Positions 17,311 through 24,629 of a DNA stretch of 64,000 nt are shown here, in pieces. The stretch lies in assembly GCF_014054985.1 (NCBI RefSeq), contig NZ_CP059569.1:1364001-1428000 (forward strand), given 5' to 3'. Source of the DNA: Kingella oralis. Lineage in GTDB: Bacteria; Pseudomonadota; Gammaproteobacteria; Burkholderiales; Neisseriaceae. A program made the position numbers and the translations under genes. How positions within the stretch are numbered: position 1 is the first letter of the stretch; the number at the start of each line of letters is the position of its first letter. Under the pieces are notes generated by a model. That model saw only the letters and a program-made list of their open reading frames with translations. It searched no databases and was not told the origin of the DNA.

Positions 17311-17762
17311 ACAGCCAGAAACATGTTGAACTGCACGTTTTAGCTTTGCTGAAACTCGCTTCGCTCATTTTCAGGCTGCCTAATCGCTTTTGCAAAGGCA
17401 GCCTGAAACCTTATCCGCCCAATAAAAACCGTTTGGCTTAACACCAAACGGTTTGGTTTGTCGGGCGGAAATCTTTGCAAAACGGCAACTGATGGAGCGT
17501 CGGCGGCTCGCCGATATTTTGACGAACCCGTGATGCGATGTTTAATAAGCCGTTAGCGACGAGCCACTGCCGTTCTATTTTGCTTTTCAGGCTGCCTCAA
17601 CGCGGGCGGGATGCTGAGGCAGCCTGAAAACTGTATCCGCGCTTTCTACGGCTTGCTGGCAAGCCGTGCGCTGGCTAAGCATTTTCAGGCTGCCTGTTGC
17701 AATGAATGAGCAGCCTGAAACGTGTTGAACCGCACGTTTTCAGGCTGCCTCTAATCAGCAAA
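17311..17762. terminator. intergenic block with terminator and repeats after pepN
   Basis: No gene seen. A perfect 11-bp stem AAACCGTTTGG / CCAAACGGTTT with a seven-base loop lies at 17426-17454. DUS copies occur at about 17370, 17397, 17585, 17620, 17681, 17708 and 17737. Two worn members of the hairpin-repeat family are at about 17492-17510 and 17556-17575. ACGGCTTGCTGGCAAGCCGT (17648-17667) is the inverted partner of the palindrome at 9571-9590. Confidence 0.65.
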
Positions 17763-18341
17763 TTACCGCCCCGCCCCGCTCGCGCTCATCTCATCAAACT
17801 TCGGCATCAGCATGGTGGCATTGCCCGCTTTCGGCTCCCATTTGCTTTCCACGCGCCATTTGCCTTGCGTGTCTTCCAGCCGCAAATACCAATGCACGGC
17901 GGGCGGCAAGGCGTTGAACGCGGCGGTGTATTCGGTTTTATCGCCCGATGGCGGCGCGTTGCTGGCTTTGAGCGGCACAGTTTGGTCGTAGGCTTTTTTG
18001 GCGGGGTGCAGCAGCAACAGTTGCATGGGCACGTTTTTGTCAAAATCGCCGCTGATAAAGATTTTGGCGGCGGTGCCATCGTGGTTAAACAACACTTGCG
18101 CTTGGATGCGGCGTTGGGCGGCGGCTTCATCGCGCTCAATCTGCATATTGATGTATTTGCCTTCTTTGTAGTAATCGTCGGTTACCATTTCGTCGGCGTG
18201 CGTTTTGGCAAGGTAAAACGTGTAAAACCCCGCCACCACCACGGCGGCAGGCCCGCTCATCAGTATCCACGGCCAGCGGTGTTTGTACCACGGGGCGGGT
18301 TTGGTGGGCTGCGGCGTGATGGTTTGCTGTGGACCGGTCAT
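17763..18341 (-). CDS. fixH: FixH-family protein of cbb3 oxidase assembly
   Basis: A 192-residue protein with a short cytoplasmic N-terminus, one membrane helix (about 25-46, WPWILMSGPAAVVVAGFYTFYL) and a periplasmic domain with the family signature DEMVTDDYYKEGKYIN. FixH/CcoH proteins help assemble or stabilise the cbb3-type cytochrome c oxidase. It starts two bases after the ccoG stop, so the two are an operon on the reverse strand. Longer than the usual ~150-170 residues, mainly at the C-terminus. Confidence 0.88.
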   Translation of the reverse strand: MTGPQQTITPQPTKPAPWYKHRWPWILMSGPAAVVVAGFYTFYLAKTHADEMVTDDYYKEGKYINMQIERDEAAAQRRIQAQVLFNHDGTAAKIFISGDFDKNVPMQLLLLHPAKKAYDQTVPLKASNAPPSGDKTEYTAAFNALPPAVHWYLRLEDTQGKWRVESKWEPKAGNATMLMPKFDEMSASGAGR

Positions 18342-18343
18342 GC

Positions 18344-19813
18344 TTATTCTCCGATGAAAATGGATTTTTCCTGCAACACGCGCGCTTCGTTTTCAGGCTG
18401 CCCTGCCACGCGGTATTTGAAAGTGAACTGGATGGGATGGCTGCCTTTTTCGGCGTATTCAGGCTGCGTTGCCACTTGCACGGGCACGGTGATGATGTCG
18501 CCGCCTTTGATGCTGATGCCGTTTTCAGGCAGCCCTGTGAGGCGGATGTCGTCCAGCCCCGACACGCTGGCTTGGATGATTTGCGTTTGTTCGCTGGCGT
18601 TGCTGATGCTCAGGTTGTAGCTGTTTTCCAGCAAGCCTTCTTTGTTTTCGCGCACCATCACGCCACGGTCTTTAATCACGTCAATTTGCACGGTGGCGCG
18701 GGTTGCTAGCCCCACACATAGACCAATTACCGCCACCAGCAACACAACGCCGTAGCCCACCACTTTCGGGCGCAGCAGGCGTTTTTTCACATCGGCATCG
18801 GTGTATTCGTGTTTGAGCACGGCTTCGGTGGTGTAGCGGATTAAGCCGCGCGGGTAGCCCATTTTGTCCATGATTTCGTCGCAGGCATCAATGCAGGCGG
18901 CGCAACCGATGCATTGGTATTGCAGGCCGTCGCGGATGTCGATGCCTGTAGGGCACACTTGCACGCACATGGTGCAGTTGATGCAATCGCCCAGCTGGGT
19001 ATCTTCTTTGCTGGCGTTTTTTTTGCGCGCGCCGCGTGGTTCGCCGCGCTCCACATCGTAGGAAATCACCAGCGTGTCGTGGTCAAACATCGCGCTTTGG
19101 AAGCGGGCGTAGGGGCACATATGCAGGCACACTTTTTCGCGCAAAATATGCCCAAACAGCCAGGTTACGAAACCGTAAAAAGCGGCGGTGCCCAGCGCAA
19201 CGCTGCCTGCTGTGCCTGCAAAAATAGCAGGCACAAATTGGCGAATCGGCACGAACCAACCTGAAAACGTAATCCCCGTCCACGCGGCAACGATAAAGAT
19301 AACGAGGTATTTCAGCGCCTTGATGCGGATTTTGTGGAAATTCCACGGCTCTTTGTCCAGTTTCAGGCGTTTGTTGCGGTCGCCCTCAACCAAATGGTCT
19401 ATCCACAGCATGATTTCGGTGTACACGGTTTGCGGGCAAGAATAGCCGCACCACAGCCGCCCTGCGATGGTGGTCCACCAAAACAGTCCGAAGGCGGACA
19501 CAATCATCAAGCCCGCCAGATAAAGCATATCGGCGGGTTCCAGCACCATGCTGAACAGGTAAAAATGGCGCTCTTCGATGTTGAACAACACGGCTTGCCG
19601 CCCGTGCCACATAATCCACGGCATGCCGTAGAAAAAAAGCTGGGTGGCGACAATCATCAACACGCGCAGGTTGGCAAATTTGCCGATGGCGCGCTTGGGG
19701 TGGATGCGTTTGCTGCTGTGGAACTGGATGACTTGTTCTTTGACTGCGGGCTTGGTGGCGGCTTTGGGAGCAGGTTGCGGGATTTCAGGCTGCCCTTGTG
19801 GGTGGGATGGCAT
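18344..19813 (-). CDS. ccoG: cytochrome c oxidase accessory protein CcoG (FixG/RdxA)
   Basis: A 489-residue inner-membrane iron-sulfur protein. It has an early membrane region (about 50-230) with the polyferredoxin-type WCGYSCPQTVYTE, then two 4Fe-4S motifs (CINCTMCVQVCP and CIGCAACIDACDEIMDKMGYPRG), another membrane helix (about 355-375) and a periplasmic Ig-like C-terminal domain. CcoG is implicated in copper reduction and assembly of cbb3 oxidase. First gene of a two-gene operon with fixH; the third assembly factor, ccoI, is at 51.6 kb. In-frame DUS peptides appear near both ends (GQPEIP and AGQPEN). I looked for an FNR site upstream and did not find a convincing one. Confidence 0.93.
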   Translation of the reverse strand: MPSHPQGQPEIPQPAPKAATKPAVKEQVIQFHSSKRIHPKRAIGKFANLRVLMIVATQLFFYGMPWIMWHGRQAVLFNIEERHFYLFSMVLEPADMLYLAGLMIVSAFGLFWWTTIAGRLWCGYSCPQTVYTEIMLWIDHLVEGDRNKRLKLDKEPWNFHKIRIKALKYLVIFIVAAWTGITFSGWFVPIRQFVPAIFAGTAGSVALGTAAFYGFVTWLFGHILREKVCLHMCPYARFQSAMFDHDTLVISYDVERGEPRGARKKNASKEDTQLGDCINCTMCVQVCPTGIDIRDGLQYQCIGCAACIDACDEIMDKMGYPRGLIRYTTEAVLKHEYTDADVKKRLLRPKVVGYGVVLLVAVIGLCVGLATRATVQIDVIKDRGVMVRENKEGLLENSYNLSISNASEQTQIIQASVSGLDDIRLTGLPENGISIKGGDIITVPVQVATQPEYAEKGSHPIQFTFKYRVAGQPENEARVLQEKSIFIGE

Positions 19814-19950
19814 GGTTGTGTTTCCTTTTGGGTATTTTTTGGTTTTGTTTGATTTTATTGATTATACGAGTAAACGTGATTGATGGGGTTTGCGGTGGGA
19901 ATAGCTTTTAACAAAAAGCAGCCTGAAAGCAGGGCTAAAACCTACAAACT

Positions 19951-19993
19951 TTTCAGGCTGCCTATCGGTTATCTCCAATAGGCAGCCTGAAAA
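19951..19993. terminator. DUS-pair terminator of htpX
   Basis: TTTCAGGCTGCCTAT (19951-19965) and ATAGGCAGCCTGAAA (19979-19993) form a perfect 15-bp stem downstream of the reverse-strand htpX stop. A third DUS precedes it at about 19917. Confidence 0.7.
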
Positions 19994-20009
19994 CGGTTTA
20001 CGTGGATGG

Positions 20010-20858
20010 TTACATCATTTGCAGCCGTGCGATGCGGTTATCCAGCGAGGGATGGGTGCTCAACAGCGAATCTTTGGCTTCGCTGGCGATGCCCATTGCG
20101 GTCATGTCTTTGGGCAGGTCGCTGCTGTGCCCTTTTAGGCGTTGCAGGGCGGCGATCATTTTGGGCGCGCCCACCAATTTGGCTGCGCCTGCGTCGGCGC
20201 GGTATTCGCGTTGGCGGCTAAACCACATCACGATAAAGCTGGCCAGGAAGCCAAACAGCAGTTGCAACACAAAGTTCACTGCCAAATAAATGCCGTTGTT
20301 GCTGGATTCGCTGTCGCCGCGCCCTTGCGCCACCACGCTGGCGATGATGCGGGCGAAGAAGACAACAAACGTGTTCACCACGCCTTGAATCAGCGTGAGC
20401 GTTACCATGTCACCGTTGCCGACGTGTGCCATTTCGTGCGCCAACACGGCTTCCACTTCGTCGCGCGTCATGCTGTTGAGCAAGCCTGTGGACACAGCAA
20501 CCAGCGAGCTGTTGCGGGTTGCGCCTGTGGCGAAGGCGTTGGGTTCGGGCGATTGGTAGATGGCGACTTCGGGCGTTTTCAAGTTCCATTGCTGGGCTTG
20601 GTTTTGCACGGTTTGCAGCAGCCATGCTTCCACTTCGCTGCGCGGCGTGGTGATGACTTGCGCGCCCACGGAGTGCTTCGCCATGGTTTTGGACAACAGC
20701 AGGGAAATGATGGAGCCGGTGAAGCCGACTACGGCGGCGTAGGCGAGCATTTGTCCCATACCGCCGCTGCGGGAGTTGATGCCCAGCACGCTTAACACGA
20801 TGCTGATAACGAGGATGACGGCAAGGTTGGTGGCAAGAAAAAGGGCGATGCGTTTCAT
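20010..20858 (-). CDS. htpX: membrane zinc protease HtpX
   Basis: A 282-residue M48 metalloprotease of the inner membrane that degrades damaged membrane proteins. Two N-terminal helices (about 5-25 and 35-55) precede the cytoplasmic catalytic site HEMAH (about 140-144) and a downstream Glu in the helix REYRADAGAAKLVG; two more helices lie at about 155-210. Length and layout are typical. In other bacteria it is induced by envelope stress; no such signal is evident here. Transcribed alone on the reverse strand. Confidence 0.93.
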   Translation of the reverse strand: MKRIALFLATNLAVILVISIVLSVLGINSRSGGMGQMLAYAAVVGFTGSIISLLLSKTMAKHSVGAQVITTPRSEVEAWLLQTVQNQAQQWNLKTPEVAIYQSPEPNAFATGATRNSSLVAVSTGLLNSMTRDEVEAVLAHEMAHVGNGDMVTLTLIQGVVNTFVVFFARIIASVVAQGRGDSESSNNGIYLAVNFVLQLLFGFLASFIVMWFSRQREYRADAGAAKLVGAPKMIAALQRLKGHSSDLPKDMTAMGIASEAKDSLLSTHPSLDNRIARLQMM

Positions 20859-21370
20859 GTGTGTTCCTTTGTGGGTGGTGGTTTTAACTTCGTTGGCGCC
20901 TTGGGTTTCAGGCTGCCTTGGGTGGCTTGTTCGGGTGCGGTGTAAAAAGGGCGGATAGTAATGGATATGCGGCGTTTGTCAAAGTGGGGGGATGTGAAAA
21001 ACTATGCAAAGAGCGGGATGGATTGAGGCAGCCTGAAACGCAATCGATGGAGCGGCGAGAGTTCGTTACCAAATAGTGTATTAAAACGGCACAGGTTGAG
21101 CCCTTTGCAAAACCTCTAAGGCAGCCTGAAATCTAAAAGGGAAACGGCAGCGGCTCGCAATCAAAATAGCCTGAAACCTTTATAAAACGCTTCAACTTAT
21201 CCAACGTCATTCCCGCCTGCGCGGGAATGACGGCATTTTTTGTTTTTCAGGCTGCCACTAGGGTTTTGCAAAGCGTTCAGCCTATTCTATTAAAGCGGGT
21301 CGCCGACGCGCCATCGGTTGCAGGTTTGGCAAAGGTTTCAGCTTGGCAACATCGACGAGCATTTTCGTTT
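20859..21370. repeat. intergenic repeats including a dRS3-like palindrome
   Basis: No gene seen. At 21205-21232 a perfect 12-bp inverted repeat with a four-base loop contains the 20-mer ATTCCCGCCTGCGCGGGAAT (21209-21228), matching the neisserial dRS3 form ATTCCC-N8-GGGAAT; a T-run follows, so it may also terminate. DUS copies lie at about 20908, 21026, 21119 and 21245, and worn hairpin-repeat members at about 21047 and 21297. Confidence 0.65.
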
Positions 21371-22651
21371 TCAGGCTGCCTGAAAGCGTGCCAACGCTTC
21401 GCTGTGCAGCATCGCGCCTTGCAGGCAGGCATCGGAGCGGATGTTGGCCACGGCAATGCAGCGGTTTTGGCTGTCGGCGATAACTGCCCATGCGGGGCGC
21501 AGGGCGGGCGGAACGCCGTGTTCTTGCAGCAGTTGGAACACGTTTTTATGCCCGCGCCCATGCGGCAGGGCGATGCTGTCGTGTTTGCTGGCGCATCGGA
21601 GGCAGCCTGAAAGCGTGCGCACGGCATCGTTTTCAGGCTGCCATGTCAAGCCTGCTTGTGCGGCAATGGTTTTCAGGCTGCCGATTTGTGGCTGCTGCCA
21701 TGCAAGGCTGTTGAACAGGCGGTTGGGCAGCGGGAACAGGATTTGGCGGTGCAACAGCGCTTTGCCGTGCGGCAGCTGCCATGTGGCGCTGTGGGCGGCT
21801 TGGTCTAGCACGCGGGCGAAGTCGGCAAGGCTGCGTTTGCTGGGCGTGCCTAGGTTGTGCACATGGGCGAAGCGGTGCAGCATTTGGCGACGGCGTAGCG
21901 GGCTGAGTTGCTGCCATGCTGGGCGGGAGAATTGGTTGCGCGGTGTGTGGATGCGCTGCCAGTCTTCGGCGATGATTTCGTTTAACAGCGCGTGTTCGTC
22001 TTGCAGCGTGGTGATGGTGCTTTGGATGTGGGCGGCGGCGTGCGGCAGCCTGAAAACGAGTCGCGGCAGCATTTGGTGGCGCAGCCAGTTGCGCAGCAGG
22101 CCGGGGTCTTGGTTGCTGCTGTCGTTTACATGAGCGAGGTTGTGCGCGGTGGCGTAGGCTTCAATTTCGGCGCGGCTGTATGCCAGCAGCGGGCGCAGCA
22201 GGGTTTTGCCTTGCCACTCGCGGCTGGGCGGCATGGCGGCTAGGGCGCGGATGCCGCCGCCGCGCAGGGCGGCTAGGAAAAAGGTTTCGATTTGGTCGTC
22301 TTGATGGTGCGCCAGCGCGACGGCATCGCAGGGCTGGGCGGCGAACACGGCATAGCGGGCGGCGCGGGCGGCGGCTTCTATGCCCTGCCCTTTGGGCCGG
22401 ACGCGCACGCGCTCGGCGGCAAACGGAACGCTTAATCGGATGCAGGCTTCGCGGCAAAAGTCTAGCCATTGGTCGGCATCGGGGTTTAAGCCGTGGTGAA
22501 CGTGTACCGCAGATAGGGTGAACGGATGGCTGGCGCGCAAACCGGCGAGCAGATGCAGCAGCACGATGGAATCCACGCCGCCGCTAAGGGCGAGGCAGAT
22601 GCGTTGATGCGCGGGGATGTGCGGGGCGATGGCTTGGGGGGTGAGCGGCAT
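21371..22651 (-). CDS. tilS: tRNA(Ile)-lysidine synthetase
   Basis: A 426-residue enzyme that uses ATP and lysine to modify C34 of the AUA-reading tRNA-Ile; essential in most bacteria. The PP-loop SGGVDS is at residues 23-28, followed by VHVHHGLNPDADQW, and the C-terminal TilS substrate domains are present. The start at 22651 places the PP-loop correctly; a longer frame exists but reads through a DUS (SGCL). The gene is loaded with uptake sequences: FRLP near residue 195, GSLK near 355, QPEN near 367, LSGCLRC near 377, and a final DUS that supplies Phe-Gln-Ala-Ala and the stop. Most lie in the C-terminal half rather than the catalytic core. Confidence 0.92.
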   Translation of the reverse strand: MPLTPQAIAPHIPAHQRICLALSGGVDSIVLLHLLAGLRASHPFTLSAVHVHHGLNPDADQWLDFCREACIRLSVPFAAERVRVRPKGQGIEAAARAARYAVFAAQPCDAVALAHHQDDQIETFFLAALRGGGIRALAAMPPSREWQGKTLLRPLLAYSRAEIEAYATAHNLAHVNDSSNQDPGLLRNWLRHQMLPRLVFRLPHAAAHIQSTITTLQDEHALLNEIIAEDWQRIHTPRNQFSRPAWQQLSPLRRRQMLHRFAHVHNLGTPSKRSLADFARVLDQAAHSATWQLPHGKALLHRQILFPLPNRLFNSLAWQQPQIGSLKTIAAQAGLTWQPENDAVRTLSGCLRCASKHDSIALPHGRGHKNVFQLLQEHGVPPALRPAWAVIADSQNRCIAVANIRSDACLQGAMLHSEALARFQAA

Positions 22652-23100
22652 GGTTTCGCAATAGAAAAAGGAGAGTTCAAGGCAGCCTGAAACGGAGTTC
22701 AGCGCTAAAAATGTTGTGTCAAGTTCCAATGGGCGATATGACTGCTTATCCAATACAGCCCATTTTTTTACGTTTATAAAACGCACAAACGGCGAAACGC
22801 CGCAAGCGGGGATGGGCGGGCTTGCGGCGTTTCTAAATTTAAGCCCCGGTGGTTGGGGGGTAGGGCTTAAATCTGCGGTGGATTATAGTAAAGCGGGGGG
22901 TTTTGCGCAAGCGAAATTTGAGGAATGTGAACTTTTGTTGGCGCAGCGCGGGCAAACAAACGGTATCGGGCGGATTGCGTTGGCGCAACGTATAAAGGCA
23001 AAGACTTGGCGCAGCATTAGGCAGCCTGAAAACAAAAAACACGCTTCGCTTGCCGGCAAAACGTGTTTTCTAGCGCAACAGCCGTTTCAGGCTGCCGCAA
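22652..23100. ncRNA. structured intergenic region, possible RNA element
   Basis: Two adjacent hairpins lie in a 450-base gap: GAAACGCCGCAAGC / GCTTGCGGCGTTTC (22794-22833, 14-bp perfect stem, 12-base loop) and TTTAAGCCC / GGGCTTAAA (22838-22871, 9-bp stem). The first has no T-run on either side, so it is not a plain terminator. An AAACACG...CGTGTTT stem flanked by DUS at about 23035-23095 probably ends the cybB transcript. The region lies between tilS and cybB, both reverse strand. Whether the hairpins are a stable RNA, a leader or a repeat is not known. Confidence 0.35.
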
Positions 23101-23601
23101 TTATTTTCCAATCATGCGGTTGATGATTTTTTCACCCTTCGCCTGATGCACAACCGCCATCACGATATGCCCCAGCGCCAGCGCGAACAGCAAAAAGCCG
23201 AGCTTGCCATGCAGCGCGTTGCCTAAGTTGGTCATCCAGTCCACTTGCACGGGGGCTTTTTGCATGATGGTCATGCCGAACACAACCAAATCGCCGCGCG
23301 TTGAACCTGCTTGGCGAATCAAAGCAATCGCCGGCACGGCAATCATCAGCGCGTAAATAGCGGCGTGTCCCAGTTTCACCGGCAGCGTGCCGTGCGGACG
23401 GTTTTTCGCGTTCATCGCCGCCCAAATCACGCGCAGCACCACCAAAATGGTGAGCACGAAGCCTGTGGTTTTGTGCGCGCCCATCCAGCTGTAATTTTCT
23501 TGTTTGAATTGAATCGCCGTAAACAGCATAAAGGCAAACGCCGCCGCCATTGTCCAGTGGAAAAAGCGGCTTAGCGCGCCGTAGTATTGGGTGTTATCCA
23601 T
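23101..23601 (-). CDS. cybB: cytochrome b561 family protein
   Basis: A 166-residue, four-helix membrane cytochrome of the b561 type (CybB/YceJ). Family features: opening YYGALSRFFHWTMAAAFAFML with an early haem-ligand His, GAHKTTGFVL with a second His in helix 2, and HGKLGFLLFALALGHIVMAVVHQ with His residues in the last helices. Such proteins pass electrons between quinol and periplasmic acceptors or superoxide. Divergent from folP across 124 bases. Partners unknown. Confidence 0.87.
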   Translation of the reverse strand: MDNTQYYGALSRFFHWTMAAAFAFMLFTAIQFKQENYSWMGAHKTTGFVLTILVVLRVIWAAMNAKNRPHGTLPVKLGHAAIYALMIAVPAIALIRQAGSTRGDLVVFGMTIMQKAPVQVDWMTNLGNALHGKLGFLLFALALGHIVMAVVHQAKGEKIINRMIGK

Positions 23602-23725
23602 GAGTGTTCCTTATCGTTTGTTGTTAAAAAAGCGCGGATTATAGCCGAATCGGCTTGCCGCGCCGTTTCTTGGCATGAAAAACAGCCTTTCCTGCGCTAT
23701 CATGCGCGTTTTTTGAGGAGTAACC

Positions 23726-24568
23726 ATGCACACCATTTGGCAAACCGCCCGTTTCACGCTAGACCTGAGCGCGCCCAAAATCATGGGCATCATCAACATC
23801 ACGCCCGATTCGTTTTCCGACGGAGGAACGTATTCGCAAAGCGTTCAGGCTGCCTTAAAGCACGCCGAGCAGCTGCTTGAAGACGGGGCGGATATTTTGG
23901 ACATTGGCGGCGAATCCACGCGCCCGAATGCGGATTATGTGCCGCCCGAGACGGAATGGCAGCGCGTGCAGCCGATTTTGGCGGAGCTGGCGCGTTGGAA
24001 TGTGCCAGTTAGCTTGGACACGCGCCGCGCCGGCGTGATGCGGGCGGCGCTGGAACGCGGCTGGGCGGACATCATCAACGATGTGCAGGGCTTGGAGGAT
24101 GCGGGCGCGGTGGAGATTGTGGCGCAGTCGCGGGCGGGCGTGTGTTTGATGCACATGAAAGGGCTGCCTGAAAACATGCAAAACAATCCGCAATACGGCG
24201 ACATCGCGGCGGAGGTGGCGCAGTATCTGGATGCGCGGGCGGCGGCTTGCCTTGCGGCGGGCATCGCCGCCGAGCGGCTGGTGTTGGACGTGGGCTTTGG
24301 CTTTGGCAAAACGCTGGCGCACAACATCGCGCTGATGCAGCAACTGAACCGTTTGCCCTTGCGGCACGATTTGCCGCAGCTGGTGGGCGTGTCGCGCAAG
24401 AGCATGATTGGCGCGCTAACGGGGCGCGAAGTGCCCGCCGAGCGCGTGGCGGGCAGCGTTGCCGCCGCGCTGTTTGCCGTGCGGCAGGGGGCGAAGATTG
24501 TGCGCGTGCACGATGTGAAGGAAACGCGCGATGCGCTGCGGGTGTGGCAGGCGTTGAGCGCGGGGTGA
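23726..24568 (+). CDS. folP: dihydropteroate synthase
   Basis: A 280-residue enzyme that joins p-aminobenzoate to the pterin diphosphate in folate synthesis; the sulfonamide target. It has the signatures INITPDSFSDGG (about 23-34), GADILDIGGESTRP, DVQGLEDAGAVE, the LDVGFGFGKTLAHN region and a final RVHDVKETRDAL. A GAGGAG ribosome site precedes the ATG. An in-frame DUS variant (GGGCTGCCTGAA) gives GLPEN. Cytoplasmic; no other folate gene is adjacent. Confidence 0.96.
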   Translation: MHTIWQTARFTLDLSAPKIMGIINITPDSFSDGGTYSQSVQAALKHAEQLLEDGADILDIGGESTRPNADYVPPETEWQRVQPILAELARWNVPVSLDTRRAGVMRAALERGWADIINDVQGLEDAGAVEIVAQSRAGVCLMHMKGLPENMQNNPQYGDIAAEVAQYLDARAAACLAAGIAAERLVLDVGFGFGKTLAHNIALMQQLNRLPLRHDLPQLVGVSRKSMIGALTGREVPAERVAGSVAAALFAVRQGAKIVRVHDVKETRDALRVWQALSAG

Positions 24569-24629
24569 TGCGGATTGTCGGTTTTCAGGCTGCCTCTATG
24601 CTGTTATGCCAAGGGCAGCCTGAAAACGT

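Noticed and set aside
19814..19950. FNR box upstream of ccoG
   Set aside because: TTGAT words are present (19850-19885) but not in the TTGAT-N4-ATCAA arrangement.
21371..22786. Longer N-terminus for TilS (start at 22786)
   Set aside because: The extra 45 residues include a translated DUS and lack similarity to TilS; the start at 22651 places the PP-loop normally.
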